Origin: an uncultured Armatimonadota bacterium
GTDB taxonomy: Bacteria > Armatimonadota > Fimbriimonadia > Fimbriimonadales > Fimbriimonadaceae
DNA length: 64,000 nt
Assembly: GCA_903899015.1 (NCBI GenBank)
Contig: CAIUHP010000030.1
Span: 55,113-119,112 of the forward strand
Direction: 5' to 3'
Position numbers and translations under genes: made by a program. Positions 8,837-17,240 of the stretch are shown here, one piece after another. Every line of letters begins with the position of its first letter. The first letter of the stretch is position 1. The notes below the pieces were generated by a model, which had not been told where the DNA came from, did no database searches, and worked only from the letters and a program-made list of their open reading frames with translations.

Positions 8837-10471
8837 ATGAGTAAGAACTGGGCAAAAATGGCTGCGGTGGCGATTTTCGCCGGAGTAGTCGTTGCTCCTA
8901 TGTCAATTGCGATGGCGCAACAAGCGTCAGACGTAAAAGTCGACCTTAACTTAAAGGATGCGGACATGATGTCGGCGACTCAGGTCCTGTTTGAAAGAAC
9001 AGGAATCCAGTTCGTTGTCGAACCAAGTTCGCAGCCTTACAAGAGGGTTACGCTTAAGCTGGATTCAGTTACAGCCGACGAAGCGGTTCGCTATATCTGC
9101 CAGGCTGCCGGTGCCTACTTCAAGCGAGATGAGAACGGTGTTTTCATCATCAGCCATGATAGGCCCGCGCCGGAACAGGTTTTGCCGAGCATTCCTTCCA
9201 AGGTTCCAAAGATCTTCCGAAAAATGAAGGTTCTGAAGGCTGGGGCACGAGACGTTTACGATGCCATTGTTAATTCAATGCCGTTCGACGTATCTCGCGG
9301 TTTCAATGCTTTGGATCAGTTCACACGAATCGGAGATCGAAGCGAATTGCAGAGAATGTACGGTCCGCAGTTTGACCCTAAGGTCATTCAGCCAACCTAC
9401 ACGCCAATCACTTCTTCTCCCGTCCCAACTCAGCTAAGCAACGAGTCAGGTGCCGACGTTCGCCTTCCCGGCAGCGAAGGTTCCAACCAGCTTGGCGGCG
9501 GTGGCGGCGGTAACCTTGGCGGCGGCTTTGGCGGCGGCGGAGCCGGCGGAGGTCTTGGCGGGGGCCAAGGCAACGGTGGCGCTGGCGGTGCTGGCGGCGG
9601 CGGTACTCAGCTTCGAGGAGGCCAGGGCCTTGTTGGAGACAGCATTGACTTCATCTCATTCGATCCTACCGACAATAGCCTTGTGGTTCGAGGAAATGAG
9701 GACGACATCAACCAGCTCCAAACCTACATCAATATCTTTGACGTAGCTCCGAGACAGGTTGAGATCAAGGTTGAGTTCATCACGACAACCGACTCCATTT
9801 CACGAGATTTCGGAACGGAATTCCTGTACCAAAGAGGAACACTCTTTGCTGGTTCCACTCCTGGAACGTTCGTGAATACGTCGGACCCGGTTTTCCTTAA
9901 CTACGCAACTGGTAACGTGACAGCACGACTTCGAACTTCTCTTGCAGAAGGTAGTGGTAAGGTCGTTAGCGCTCCAATCGTTCGAACGCTTAACAACCAG
10001 CCTGCTACGATTTCGAGCCAGATCACAACCTATGTGTTCTTGAACACAACTTCGGTTTCGAATGGTACGGTTTTGACAACGTCTAATCCGTTCCCGATCC
10101 AAGCATTTACCACTCTGTCGGTTGCTCCTCGTATCAACGATGACAACACGATCACTGTGTACTTGCTTCCAACGATCACGAGCCAAGTTGGTACATCGCA
10201 AGGCCCTAACGGACAGCAGTTGCCTAACTATGCAACTCAGTCGATCAGAGTCGTTGCTCGAGTTAAGAATAACGAGACAATCGTTCTCGGTGGACTTAAT
10301 AACAAGAACGAGAGTGAGAGCGTCAACAAGGTCCCGATTCTTGCAGAACTTCCGATTATCGGTCAGTTCTTCCGAGAAACATCGAAGACTAAGGCGAACA
10401 GCGAACTCTTGATCTTCGTCACTCCAAGCATCGTTGATGAAGAAACGACAGCCGGTCCTGGCGGACCCTAG
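8837..10471 (+). CDS. pilQ: Type IV pilus secretin PilQ
   Basis: Outer-membrane secretin through which the pilus passes. 544 residues from ATG 8837, which has GAGG at the right distance; a signal peptide ends AMAQQ. Domains: STN at about 30-110, a second N-domain region, a Gly-rich linker at about 219-264, another N-domain (SFDPTDNSLVVRG) and a C-terminal secretin domain ending with the family signature VPILAELPIIGQFFRE near residue 515. The Gly-rich linker is not standard. Last gene of the operon, followed by a hairpin with a T tract. Confidence 0.92.
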   Translation: MSKNWAKMAAVAIFAGVVVAPMSIAMAQQASDVKVDLNLKDADMMSATQVLFERTGIQFVVEPSSQPYKRVTLKLDSVTADEAVRYICQAAGAYFKRDENGVFIISHDRPAPEQVLPSIPSKVPKIFRKMKVLKAGARDVYDAIVNSMPFDVSRGFNALDQFTRIGDRSELQRMYGPQFDPKVIQPTYTPITSSPVPTQLSNESGADVRLPGSEGSNQLGGGGGGNLGGGFGGGGAGGGLGGGQGNGGAGGAGGGGTQLRGGQGLVGDSIDFISFDPTDNSLVVRGNEDDINQLQTYINIFDVAPRQVEIKVEFITTTDSISRDFGTEFLYQRGTLFAGSTPGTFVNTSDPVFLNYATGNVTARLRTSLAEGSGKVVSAPIVRTLNNQPATISSQITTYVFLNTTSVSNGTVLTTSNPFPIQAFTTLSVAPRINDDNTITVYLLPTITSQVGTSQGPNGQQLPNYATQSIRVVARVKNNETIVLGGLNNKNESESVNKVPILAELPIIGQFFRETSKTKANSELLIFVTPSIVDEETTAGPGGP

Positions 10472-10495
10472 TCGATTAATACAACCGAAAGGTAT

Positions 10496-10530
10496 GGATG
10501 GCAGGATAAACTATCCTGCCATCCTTTTTT
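10496..10530 (+). terminator. Rho-independent terminator of the pil operon
   Basis: Perfect 13-bp stem (10496-10508 against 10512-10524), 3-base loop, followed directly by six T (10525-10530). The aroK ATG is the very next base. Confidence 0.92.
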
Positions 10531-11061
10531 ATGAATCGTTGTTGGATTTTGCTAGGAATGATGGGGGCGGGCAAATCTTCACTTGGAAGATCGCTCGCTG
10601 ACCTAACCGGAAGGACCTTCGTTGATACGGACCTTCTCCTCCAACAACGCCTGGGAAGACCGATCAGTCAGATCTTCCAGATTTATGGTGAGCAGGCATT
10701 TCGTGACCATGAGTCGAGTGTCATTCGTTCCATCGAGCCAGGTGAGATCATCTTGTCAACGGGTGGCGGAGCGATATTGCGACCCGAGAATTGGGCCGAG
10801 TTTAGGCGTCTAGGTATCACGATCTACCTGGATGCAACTTTGGAAACGATCATTGATCGCCTAACCTCCAGCAAAAAGAAGCGACCTTTGCTCCAAGTCG
10901 AGAATTGGGAGGATCGAGCAAGGGATCTATTGGAAAGTCGAACTGATCTCTACCGCAAAGCTGATGTAACGGTGCGGGTCGATGATGTCGATTTAGTTTA
11001 TGGCGCGCAACGTGTGTTGGACGCTATCGAAGAATATGAACGCAATCGCAATCAGTCATAA
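10531..11061 (+). CDS. aroK: Shikimate kinase
   Basis: Phosphorylates shikimate with ATP in the chorismate pathway. 176 residues, normal length. Walker A is GMMGAGKSS (residues 9-17), the shikimate-binding Asp lies in VDTD, GGGAI is the conserved glycine triplet and KKRPLL the lid region Arg. The ATG directly follows the T tract of the preceding terminator, so there is no room for a ribosome binding site on a transcript starting after it; a later start would delete the P-loop context. First gene of a run in which every junction overlaps (aroB by 26 bases). Confidence 0.93.
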   Translation: MNRCWILLGMMGAGKSSLGRSLADLTGRTFVDTDLLLQQRLGRPISQIFQIYGEQAFRDHESSVIRSIEPGEIILSTGGGAILRPENWAEFRRLGITIYLDATLETIIDRLTSSKKKRPLLQVENWEDRARDLLESRTDLYRKADVTVRVDDVDLVYGAQRVLDAIEEYERNRNQS

Positions 11062-12070
11062 AACCGGCAGTTATGAGGTTCGGTTTGATTCTCTCGATCA
11101 AGCTTTAAATGACCTACCGTCGGATATCCGAATCATAACCGACGAGAATGTATTTGGTCATTACCGCCATTTGTTAGATCGATTTATGTTCGTAAAAGCT
11201 ATTCCTGCTGGAGAGCAAAGCAAATCCATATCGGGGCTAACCTCATTACTCTCTTGGTTGGCGGATAGCCGTGCATCACGGAAAACTCCAATTTGCGCGT
11301 TCGGCGGCGGAGTTGTAGGAGACTTGGGTGGGTTTACGGCGGCAGTTTACATGCGCGGCGTTCCGTTCATCCAGATTCCAACCACCCTATTGTCTCAGGT
11401 TGATTCGTCAGTTGGAGGCAAGGTTGGGATTGACCTTCCGGAAGGAAAGAACCTAGCGGGAGCGTTTTATGCTCCGCAGCGCGTTCACATTCCGATCGAC
11501 GCCCTTGAATCACTCCCTCAGCGCCAATTTACAAACGGAATGGCGGAAGTCTGGAAGTATGGTTTCATTATGGATAAGCCATTGGCTGAAGCCCTATCCA
11601 ATGAGCTGTTGACTTCCGGGAGTCAACAACTTGGTTCCGTTGTTCAAAGATGTATTGGACTAAAGGCCAAAGTTGTTCAGGAAGATGAATTTGAAACTCT
11701 GGGTCTCCGAGCAATACTGAATTTCGGCCACACGGTTGGCCATGCCATCGAATTCTTGACAGGCTACGGTCCGATTCTTCACGGGGAAGCCATCAGCATA
11801 GGAATGGTTGTGGAGGCCAGGATTGGTGAGATGTTGGGAGTAACTCCGAAAGGAATAAGTGAAACCGTCAAAGATTGCTTTATCCGTCAGGGCCTGCCTG
11901 TTACGCACAGCATTCTTAAGGACTCAAATTCACTCATCCATTCGATGTACGGAGACAAGAAAGCAGTCAATGGTCAACTTGCGTTAAGTCTCCTAACGGA
12001 TATCGGGGGATGTAGACTAGTAGAGGCAGTCGATGAATCCGTCATACGAGCCGCATTGGAAGAATCATGA
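11036..12070 (+). CDS. aroB: 3-dehydroquinate synthase
   Basis: Converts DAHP to 3-dehydroquinate, the second step of the shikimate pathway, using NAD and a divalent metal. The product has 344 residues from ATG 11036. Visible family motifs are GGGVVGDLGGF (NAD binding), PTTLLSQVDSSVGGKVGI, the substrate loop EGKNLAGAF and the metal ligands in NFGHTVGHAIE and HGEAISIGM. An in-frame ATG at 11000 would add 12 residues and a longer overlap with aroK; 11036 fits family length better. It overlaps the next gene by 4 bases (ATGA). Confidence 0.93.
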   Translation: MNAIAISHKTGSYEVRFDSLDQALNDLPSDIRIITDENVFGHYRHLLDRFMFVKAIPAGEQSKSISGLTSLLSWLADSRASRKTPICAFGGGVVGDLGGFTAAVYMRGVPFIQIPTTLLSQVDSSVGGKVGIDLPEGKNLAGAFYAPQRVHIPIDALESLPQRQFTNGMAEVWKYGFIMDKPLAEALSNELLTSGSQQLGSVVQRCIGLKAKVVQEDEFETLGLRAILNFGHTVGHAIEFLTGYGPILHGEAISIGMVVEARIGEMLGVTPKGISETVKDCFIRQGLPVTHSILKDSNSLIHSMYGDKKAVNGQLALSLLTDIGGCRLVEAVDESVIRAALEES

Positions 12071-12276
12071 AACAGGTGAGATTGGTCTTATCGGTCGTAC
12101 TCTTGGGGTTTCTGGTTGCTGGCTACGGAGTGAGCCAATATGCTGTCATGACCGGCACGGCGGCAAGCTATGCCCAAACCATTGATTGCCCGCCGGTTCA
12201 GTGGATTGCGCTAGCCTTTTTGATTACATGCATCGTCTTTGCCTTTATGAAGGACCCTGAGGCGAATGAAAAGTGA
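12067..12276 (+). CDS. Small two-helix membrane protein, unknown
   Basis: 69 residues with two hydrophobic segments (about 6-26 and 45-62) joined by a short polar loop that contains one Cys. No family recognised. It is joined by 4-base overlaps to aroB upstream and the kinase-like gene downstream, so it is almost certainly translated as part of the operon. It could be a membrane partner of the neighbouring PASTA protein, which is inference from position only. Confidence 0.7.
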   Translation: MKQVRLVLSVVLLGFLVAGYGVSQYAVMTGTAASYAQTIDCPPVQWIALAFLITCIVFAFMKDPEANEK

Positions 12277-14093
12277 TCGGCAAGCTCCTTAAGGCTAGGT
12301 ACGAACTTGTTGGCCTCATTCATGACGGTCCGATTTTCGCGACGTATTCTGCCCGCGATCGCATTCAAGGCCGCGACCTGTCGATCAGGGTTGTAAAGCC
12401 ACCGTTCTCGGATGAACGAGAGTTCGTGGATCGGCTCGTTACCACGGTTCAGAAATATTCGATCATCCAAAGTGCGAATATTGAGCGACTCCACAGTGTT
12501 GAGTCGGATCAAGGAATTACCTTTGTTCTTGGAGACCTTACACGAGGACCGAGCCTTGCAGATCGGATCAAGAAACTGGCCCCATTTTCAGTTCCCGTCT
12601 CGGTCGGAACTGCGATCAGTATTCTCCAGGCGCTTGATACCATTCATCGAAACGGCCTAGTCCACGGTGACCTCAATCCTCAGCATCTCGCGGTCATGGC
12701 GGATGGCGATGTTCGCCTCCAAATGACTGGCGTTTGGGAATCTTATTCCGGTAGTCCAACTGCCGGGGTCGTCGTTCTCCCAACCATGGCTCCTTATTTG
12801 GCTCCCGAGGTGAGTGCTGGCTCAATGCCCAGTAGTAGCTCGGATGTTTATGCAGTAGGGATTGTTCTATATGAATTGATCGCAGGGCGGTTGCCTTACT
12901 ATGCCGAGACGCCTTTGGCGGTGGCCATGCAGCATTCTACGGCGGTGACTCCTACCGTACGGTCCACGAATACGTCCGTGCCGTCGGTGCTCGACGAAAT
13001 CGTAAAGAAGGCGATGTCCAAGGATCCTCGCAGTCGATATGGAACGGCGGGAGAGATGCTTGCCGATCTAAGGATGCTACAAGACGCCTTACGCTTCGGG
13101 CGCTCCTTAACGTGGCCGCTGCGGCCGGAGACGGTTCAGAACGCTCCCACAACAACGGGAAGGGGCCCGGCATCCAAGCCTCAGCCGGTGGCTCCACGCA
13201 TGTCTGCGATACGCGGCGGACAAGAGTCGGAAGTTTCGCCGAAAAAGAAACAGCGCTCCGAGCGAGATGTACCTATCTGGATGGTGGTGTTCTTCACCTT
13301 CGTTTTGGCCATTTTTGCAAGCGTCTGCATCATGTGGATGTATCAAAACTTGAGCCGCCCACGGTTCGTAACGGTTCCGAACATCAAAACCCTCTCCGTC
13401 ACTGAGGCAACAAGTCTGCTTAGGGAGAACAAATTATCCTTAAGGATTGCCTCTAAGGAGCCAAACGAAAAGTTTGAGCAGGATAGCATCTTAGATGTCA
13501 CGCCTGAACCAGGGCAAAAAGTGCGAGAGGGTGGTCAGGTCTCGGTGGTGGTCAGTTCGGGCAGTAAGAACGTTTCCGTACCTGATTTGAAGGGACTCAC
13601 CATTGATAAGGCCAAGGCGTTACTTGCGACATTGAATCTGTCATTGGCACCGACGCTCGAAAAAATCAGTGACCCGAAAGTTCCGGTTGATCTGATCGTC
13701 CGGTCGGATCCGCCTGCTCGAGAAACTGTCAAGCGGCAATCCCAAATTAAGGTCTATGTCAGCACAGGAGCATCGGAAGAGAACATTTCGTCTCGCCCCG
13801 CTCCCGATCAGGGCTACTTGTACACGCTTAATCTCAGGCTCAAGGATCTACCGCATCGCACAAACGTAAAAGTTGAAATTGTTGACAGTGACGGGACGAG
13901 AGTCATCTACCAGGCGATGCACGACAGCGGCGACACGTTCGATGTCACGGCTCGCGGTAGTCAACGAACCGCAAGGTTCAACATTTATTACGACGGCGTT
14001 CTCGTTATGCAAAAGCCAAAACAGGCAGAAGGTGATGAGCGCAGCACCGATCCGGTTGAACCCGATTCAACACTTTTAGGCAGGGGACAATGA
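12273..14093 (+). CDS. PASTA-domain Ser/Thr kinase homologue, probably catalytically dead
   Basis: 606 residues from a GTG start overlapping the previous stop. An N-terminal kinase fold (about 10-280), a basic linker, one transmembrane helix (about 330-355), two PASTA domains outside the membrane and a C-terminal beta domain. This is the PknB/PrkC layout, which senses peptidoglycan fragments. The kinase core is eroded: the Gly-rich loop reads LIHDGPIFATY, the VAIK lysine is Arg39, the catalytic loop is HGDLNPQH (131-138; the Lys and Asn are lost) and the DFG position reads MTG (151-153). APE (177-179 region) and Asp191 of subdomain IX are kept, so the fold is intact. Kinase-rpe adjacency is also known in Firmicutes (prkC-rsgA-rpe). 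Confidence 0.88.
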   Translation: MIGKLLKARYELVGLIHDGPIFATYSARDRIQGRDLSIRVVKPPFSDEREFVDRLVTTVQKYSIIQSANIERLHSVESDQGITFVLGDLTRGPSLADRIKKLAPFSVPVSVGTAISILQALDTIHRNGLVHGDLNPQHLAVMADGDVRLQMTGVWESYSGSPTAGVVVLPTMAPYLAPEVSAGSMPSSSSDVYAVGIVLYELIAGRLPYYAETPLAVAMQHSTAVTPTVRSTNTSVPSVLDEIVKKAMSKDPRSRYGTAGEMLADLRMLQDALRFGRSLTWPLRPETVQNAPTTTGRGPASKPQPVAPRMSAIRGGQESEVSPKKKQRSERDVPIWMVVFFTFVLAIFASVCIMWMYQNLSRPRFVTVPNIKTLSVTEATSLLRENKLSLRIASKEPNEKFEQDSILDVTPEPGQKVREGGQVSVVVSSGSKNVSVPDLKGLTIDKAKALLATLNLSLAPTLEKISDPKVPVDLIVRSDPPARETVKRQSQIKVYVSTGASEENISSRPAPDQGYLYTLNLRLKDLPHRTNVKVEIVDSDGTRVIYQAMHDSGDTFDVTARGSQRTARFNIYYDGVLVMQKPKQAEGDERSTDPVEPDSTLLGRGQ

Positions 14094-14734
14094 AGGCATT
14101 CTTAGCACCATCTATTCTTTCGTTTGACATGACAGACATTCGCCCATCGGTTCGTACGATGGTCGAAAACGGGGCTGAGATTGTTCACCTGGATGTCATG
14201 GACGGACAGTTTGTCCCGCCAATCACCTTTGGCGACTCGTACGTCAAGTCCCTCCGATCAACGATTGAAGCCCTTTACGAAGCCCATCTCATGGTCATGA
14301 CCCCCGAGCGGCAGTTCGAGCCCTTTGTAAATGCGGGATGCCAACGAGTTATTTTTCATGCTGAAGCAACGATGCATAGCCACCGGCTGGTTCAAACGTT
14401 ACACGGGCTCGGAGTTGAAGCTGGAATAGCCATCAATCCGGGAACGCCCGTCGAAGCGATCTATCCGGTTCTGGACATGGTGGAGATTGTTCTTGTGATG
14501 ACCGTCAATCCGGGGTGGGGTGGTCAAAAATTCATCCACTCTGCACTAGATAAGGTCGCTCAGGTTCGAAAAATCCGCCCAGACGTTCTTATCGAAGTCG
14601 ACGGAGGCATTGACCCTTCAACACTCCCCATTGCTCGATCAGCCGGAGCGAACGTTTTTGTCGTTGGGAGTCATCTGGCTAAGTCACCCTCGCTGGCAGA
14701 GGCGACGAAGGAACTCGTGGACCTGTGTGGCTAA
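14090..14734 (+). CDS. rpe: Ribulose-phosphate 3-epimerase
   Basis: Interconverts ribulose 5-phosphate and xylulose 5-phosphate in the pentose phosphate pathway. 214 residues, normal size. Start APSILSFDMTDI, metal-binding HLDVMDGQFVPP, the AHLMV motif, VMTVNPGWGGQKF and the C-terminal EVDGGI and GSHLAKS phosphate-binding loops are all present. It overlaps the kinase-like gene by 4 bases and the next small gene by 10 bases. Its ribulose 5-phosphate substrate is also the precursor used in riboflavin synthesis, which may explain the link with ribD. Confidence 0.95.
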   Translation: MKAFLAPSILSFDMTDIRPSVRTMVENGAEIVHLDVMDGQFVPPITFGDSYVKSLRSTIEALYEAHLMVMTPERQFEPFVNAGCQRVIFHAEATMHSHRLVQTLHGLGVEAGIAINPGTPVEAIYPVLDMVEIVLVMTVNPGWGGQKFIHSALDKVAQVRKIRPDVLIEVDGGIDPSTLPIARSAGANVFVVGSHLAKSPSLAEATKELVDLCG

Positions 14735-15042
14735 AGCTTTTTACGACCGTCATGCTTCTGGCAACGCTCATGCTTCTTTTAGAGCGTCCGATCATCGTTG
14801 GTCCGCTCCCACATAGACCCGCCAAACGCAAAGAAGCGCTTGCTTATTCTAAGAGGGCGCTCGCGTTTACCGGAATGCTCTTGGTAACACTCACAAGTGC
14901 GGGAGTTGGGTCCATTGTTTTGGTCCGCCGGGCAAAGGCTGAATATCAGCGCCAATCCATCGAGAATATGCAAGCTCTGATTCAGGGCACGATTGAAGAT
15001 CACAAGAGTAAATCAGGCGACAAGGATGAACCTTCAGTCTAA
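14725..15042 (+). CDS. Small membrane protein, unknown
   Basis: 105 residues with two hydrophobic helices (about 5-20 and 47-70), a Pro/Arg-rich loop between them and a charged, probably helical C-terminal tail. It superficially resembles SecG in length and topology, but I see no SecG motif and do not assign it. It overlaps rpe by 10 bases and ribD by 17 bases, which supports real translation. Confidence 0.6.
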   Translation: MWLKLFTTVMLLATLMLLLERPIIVGPLPHRPAKRKEALAYSKRALAFTGMLLVTLTSAGVGSIVLVRRAKAEYQRQSIENMQALIQGTIEDHKSKSGDKDEPSV

Positions 15043-16060
15043 GACCGATGAAGCATTCATGCTTCGGGCGATTGACCTCTCGAAACGAGGGTTCCCAGCT
15101 CCTAATCCTCATGTGGGATGCGTCATCACGGACGGAATTCGGATTTTGGGCGAGGGTTGGCACGATCATGCGGGCGGTCCCCACGCCGAAATCGTTGCGT
15201 TGAAAGAAGCGGGAGATTCGGCACGCGGGGCAACCGCGTATGTCACTCTCGAACCGTGTAACCACTTTGGTCGAACGCCACCTTGTACCCAGGCATTACT
15301 CGATGCTGGGATCAAGCGGGTAGTCGTTGCTTGCAGCGATCCCAATCCGGTCGCTGCTGGCGGACTTGCTCTTCTCCAAGAACGAGGCATCGAAACTCAC
15401 TTGGGCCTTCTGGAAGATCTAGCTTCAAAGGCAAATGAGATGTGGTTAACCGCGATGCGAGAACGACGTCCTTACATCGTCATTAAAGCTGCGGTGTCCC
15501 TTGACGGAAGAATTGCCCTGTCGTCAGGAGAAAGCCAATGGATAACTGGATCTGCGGCTCGAAAGGCATCTCACCGATTGCGAGCTGAGTGTGGAGCGGT
15601 TTTGGTGGGTAGGAAGACAGTTGAGGTGGATAATCCAAAACTTACCGCTCGACTGCGAGGAGTCGTAAATCAACCGGTACGCATCGTCCTCGACCCATCC
15701 CATCGCATTGGGCCCGATCGAAATGTATTTGACGCAAGCGCTCCGACCATGCACCTGTTTCATAACTCCTTCGGATTGTCGGCAGAGGGTGGGCAATTCG
15801 ATCCTGTTCAAATCTGTAAGGTTCTCTTTGATCGTGGAATCCGAGGAGTTCTTGTCGAAGGCGGAGCTACAACCATTGCCGGTTTTGTACGTGCGGGACT
15901 TGTCGACCGGATCGAACTCTTCATGGCTCCAGTGCTCTTGGGAGACGGGCCGTCTTGGATGGATCGCTTACAGGTTTTGCATCTCGCAGATGCACCTCGC
16001 TTCCAAGTTCAATCGGTAAAAAAGCTTTCAGGTGACCTTCAGGTTACGCTCACGCGGTGA
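15026..16060 (+). CDS. ribD: Riboflavin biosynthesis bifunctional deaminase/reductase
   Basis: Catalyses two steps of riboflavin synthesis: deamination of the pyrimidine ring and reduction of the ribosyl side chain. 344 residues from ATG 15026, preceded by AAGG. The N-terminal deaminase carries the zinc ligands PHAE and PCNHFGRTPPC; the C-terminal reductase begins near KAAVSLDGRIAL and contains GESQWITG and LVEGGATT. An in-frame ATG at 14993 would add 11 residues inside the upstream gene. No other rib genes are in the window. Confidence 0.93.
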   Translation: MNLQSKTDEAFMLRAIDLSKRGFPAPNPHVGCVITDGIRILGEGWHDHAGGPHAEIVALKEAGDSARGATAYVTLEPCNHFGRTPPCTQALLDAGIKRVVVACSDPNPVAAGGLALLQERGIETHLGLLEDLASKANEMWLTAMRERRPYIVIKAAVSLDGRIALSSGESQWITGSAARKASHRLRAECGAVLVGRKTVEVDNPKLTARLRGVVNQPVRIVLDPSHRIGPDRNVFDASAPTMHLFHNSFGLSAEGGQFDPVQICKVLFDRGIRGVLVEGGATTIAGFVRAGLVDRIELFMAPVLLGDGPSWMDRLQVLHLADAPRFQVQSVKKLSGDLQVTLTR

Positions 16061-16103
16061 CGGTCTGGCTATATTGACGTTAAGTAAGAAGAGAGGTTGT
16101 TCT

Positions 16104-17156
16104 ATGTCGAAAATGCGTCTTCACACTTTGCTTTCTGGAATTACGCTCATGTCGGCAATGTCAGCGCAGGCGTTGGCAAGCGACATCAGTCTCCGGCGCG
16201 ATACTGTCATCCCGGTTGTGCTTGAAGACAAGCTTGATCTTGCCGACCATCAAGTTGGTGATTCTTTTACCGTTCGAGTTACTGACGACGGACCACTCCC
16301 TCCAGGTACAGAAATTCTTGGTCGAATTGACGGCATTCACCCGGCGAAAGGCCATCGTCCGAGCAGCATGGACCTTCGGTTCACGCGAATTTTGATGCCG
16401 GATAATTCTCGCGTCAATATCGACGCAGCGGTCATTTCCCTGGATGACCGTTATCTAGTCAGAGGCAAAGATGGTCGCCTAATGGCCAAGCAGGACATTC
16501 GAAAACAACAGAACGATGTGCTTGGTGGTGCCATTGGTGGATTCATTGTGGGATCACTCTTCCATCATCGGGTAGCGGGTGCAATCATTGGGACCATTGC
16601 TGGCGCGGCGGTAGCCGAGTCGGATCGAGAAAAAGATAGCAATCTCATTGCCAAGCAAGGAGATAGGTTAGGCGCACTGATGAATCGGGATGTGATGATC
16701 CACTTGAACGAAGGTGGAGGAAGAGGCATCGCGAGTCACCTTGATCGTCCCATGTCAGAACCAGCCCGACAGGATTCCGGCCGAAATCGAGTTAGGGAAG
16801 GCGATCATAATGCTCCCATCATCGTGACCTTCCAAAAGACGGATATGCAATTTCCGTCCGATGCTCGCCCGTACTGGATTGGGGAAACGGTAATGGTTCC
16901 GCTCGAGCCAGCCGCGAACCAACTCGCTTTGGACGTCGATCGCCACAAAGACCGCACTGTTTCGCTGAACGGCAAAGACATCAACATGGAATTGACCGAG
17001 TTTTCTCGAGATGTTCGATTGAACGGAGACTTGGTGACACTACCGAGAACGGTGGTCATTCACAACGGAGTCGTCTTTGTTCCACTCGATGCGCTCGTGA
17101 TGATGGTTAAAGACCCTGTCTTCCTAAACGGGACAAAGTACGAAGCAAGAACGTAG
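16104..17156 (+). CDS. Secreted glycine-zipper protein with copper amine oxidase-like N domain
   Basis: 350 residues from ATG 16104, which follows GAGAGG at about 8 bases; the frame continues upstream to 16032 without a signal-like start. Signal peptide ending ALAS, a beta-rich region (about 25-125), a glycine zipper (GGAIGGFIVGSLF ... AGAIIGTIAGAAV, about 145-175) and a C-terminal domain with VSLNGKDINME and VVFVPLDALVMM, typical of the copper amine oxidase N1 family found on many cell-surface proteins. The zipper suggests membrane insertion or oligomerisation. The function is unknown. Followed by a strong hairpin. Confidence 0.75.
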   Translation: MSKMRLHTLLSGITLMSAMSAQALASDISLRRDTVIPVVLEDKLDLADHQVGDSFTVRVTDDGPLPPGTEILGRIDGIHPAKGHRPSSMDLRFTRILMPDNSRVNIDAAVISLDDRYLVRGKDGRLMAKQDIRKQQNDVLGGAIGGFIVGSLFHHRVAGAIIGTIAGAAVAESDREKDSNLIAKQGDRLGALMNRDVMIHLNEGGGRGIASHLDRPMSEPARQDSGRNRVREGDHNAPIIVTFQKTDMQFPSDARPYWIGETVMVPLEPAANQLALDVDRHKDRTVSLNGKDINMELTEFSRDVRLNGDLVTLPRTVVIHNGVVFVPLDALVMMVKDPVFLNGTKYEART

Positions 17157-17201
17157 AAGGAGAAGATCCCATCGAGGTTCGTATCCCTGAAACCTCAAAT
17201 A

Positions 17202-17240
17202 AGCCCCGAGCCGCCCCTTCGGCCGGGGCTGAATTCTTTT
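17202..17240. terminator. Hairpin terminator between convergent genes
   Basis: AGCCCC pairs with GGGGCT, with inner GCCG/CGGC and a 6-base loop, followed on the plus strand by GAATTCTTTT. It lies between the 16104 gene and the end of pdxT and could serve both. Confidence 0.85.

Noticed and set aside
12273..14093. Calling this gene an active Ser/Thr kinase
   Set aside because: The overall layout fits PknB/PrkC, but the Lys, catalytic-loop Asn and DFG Asp positions are not conserved, so activity is not supported.
14725..15042. SecG assignment for the small membrane protein
   Set aside because: Length and two helices fit, but no SecG sequence pattern is visible, so it is listed as unknown.
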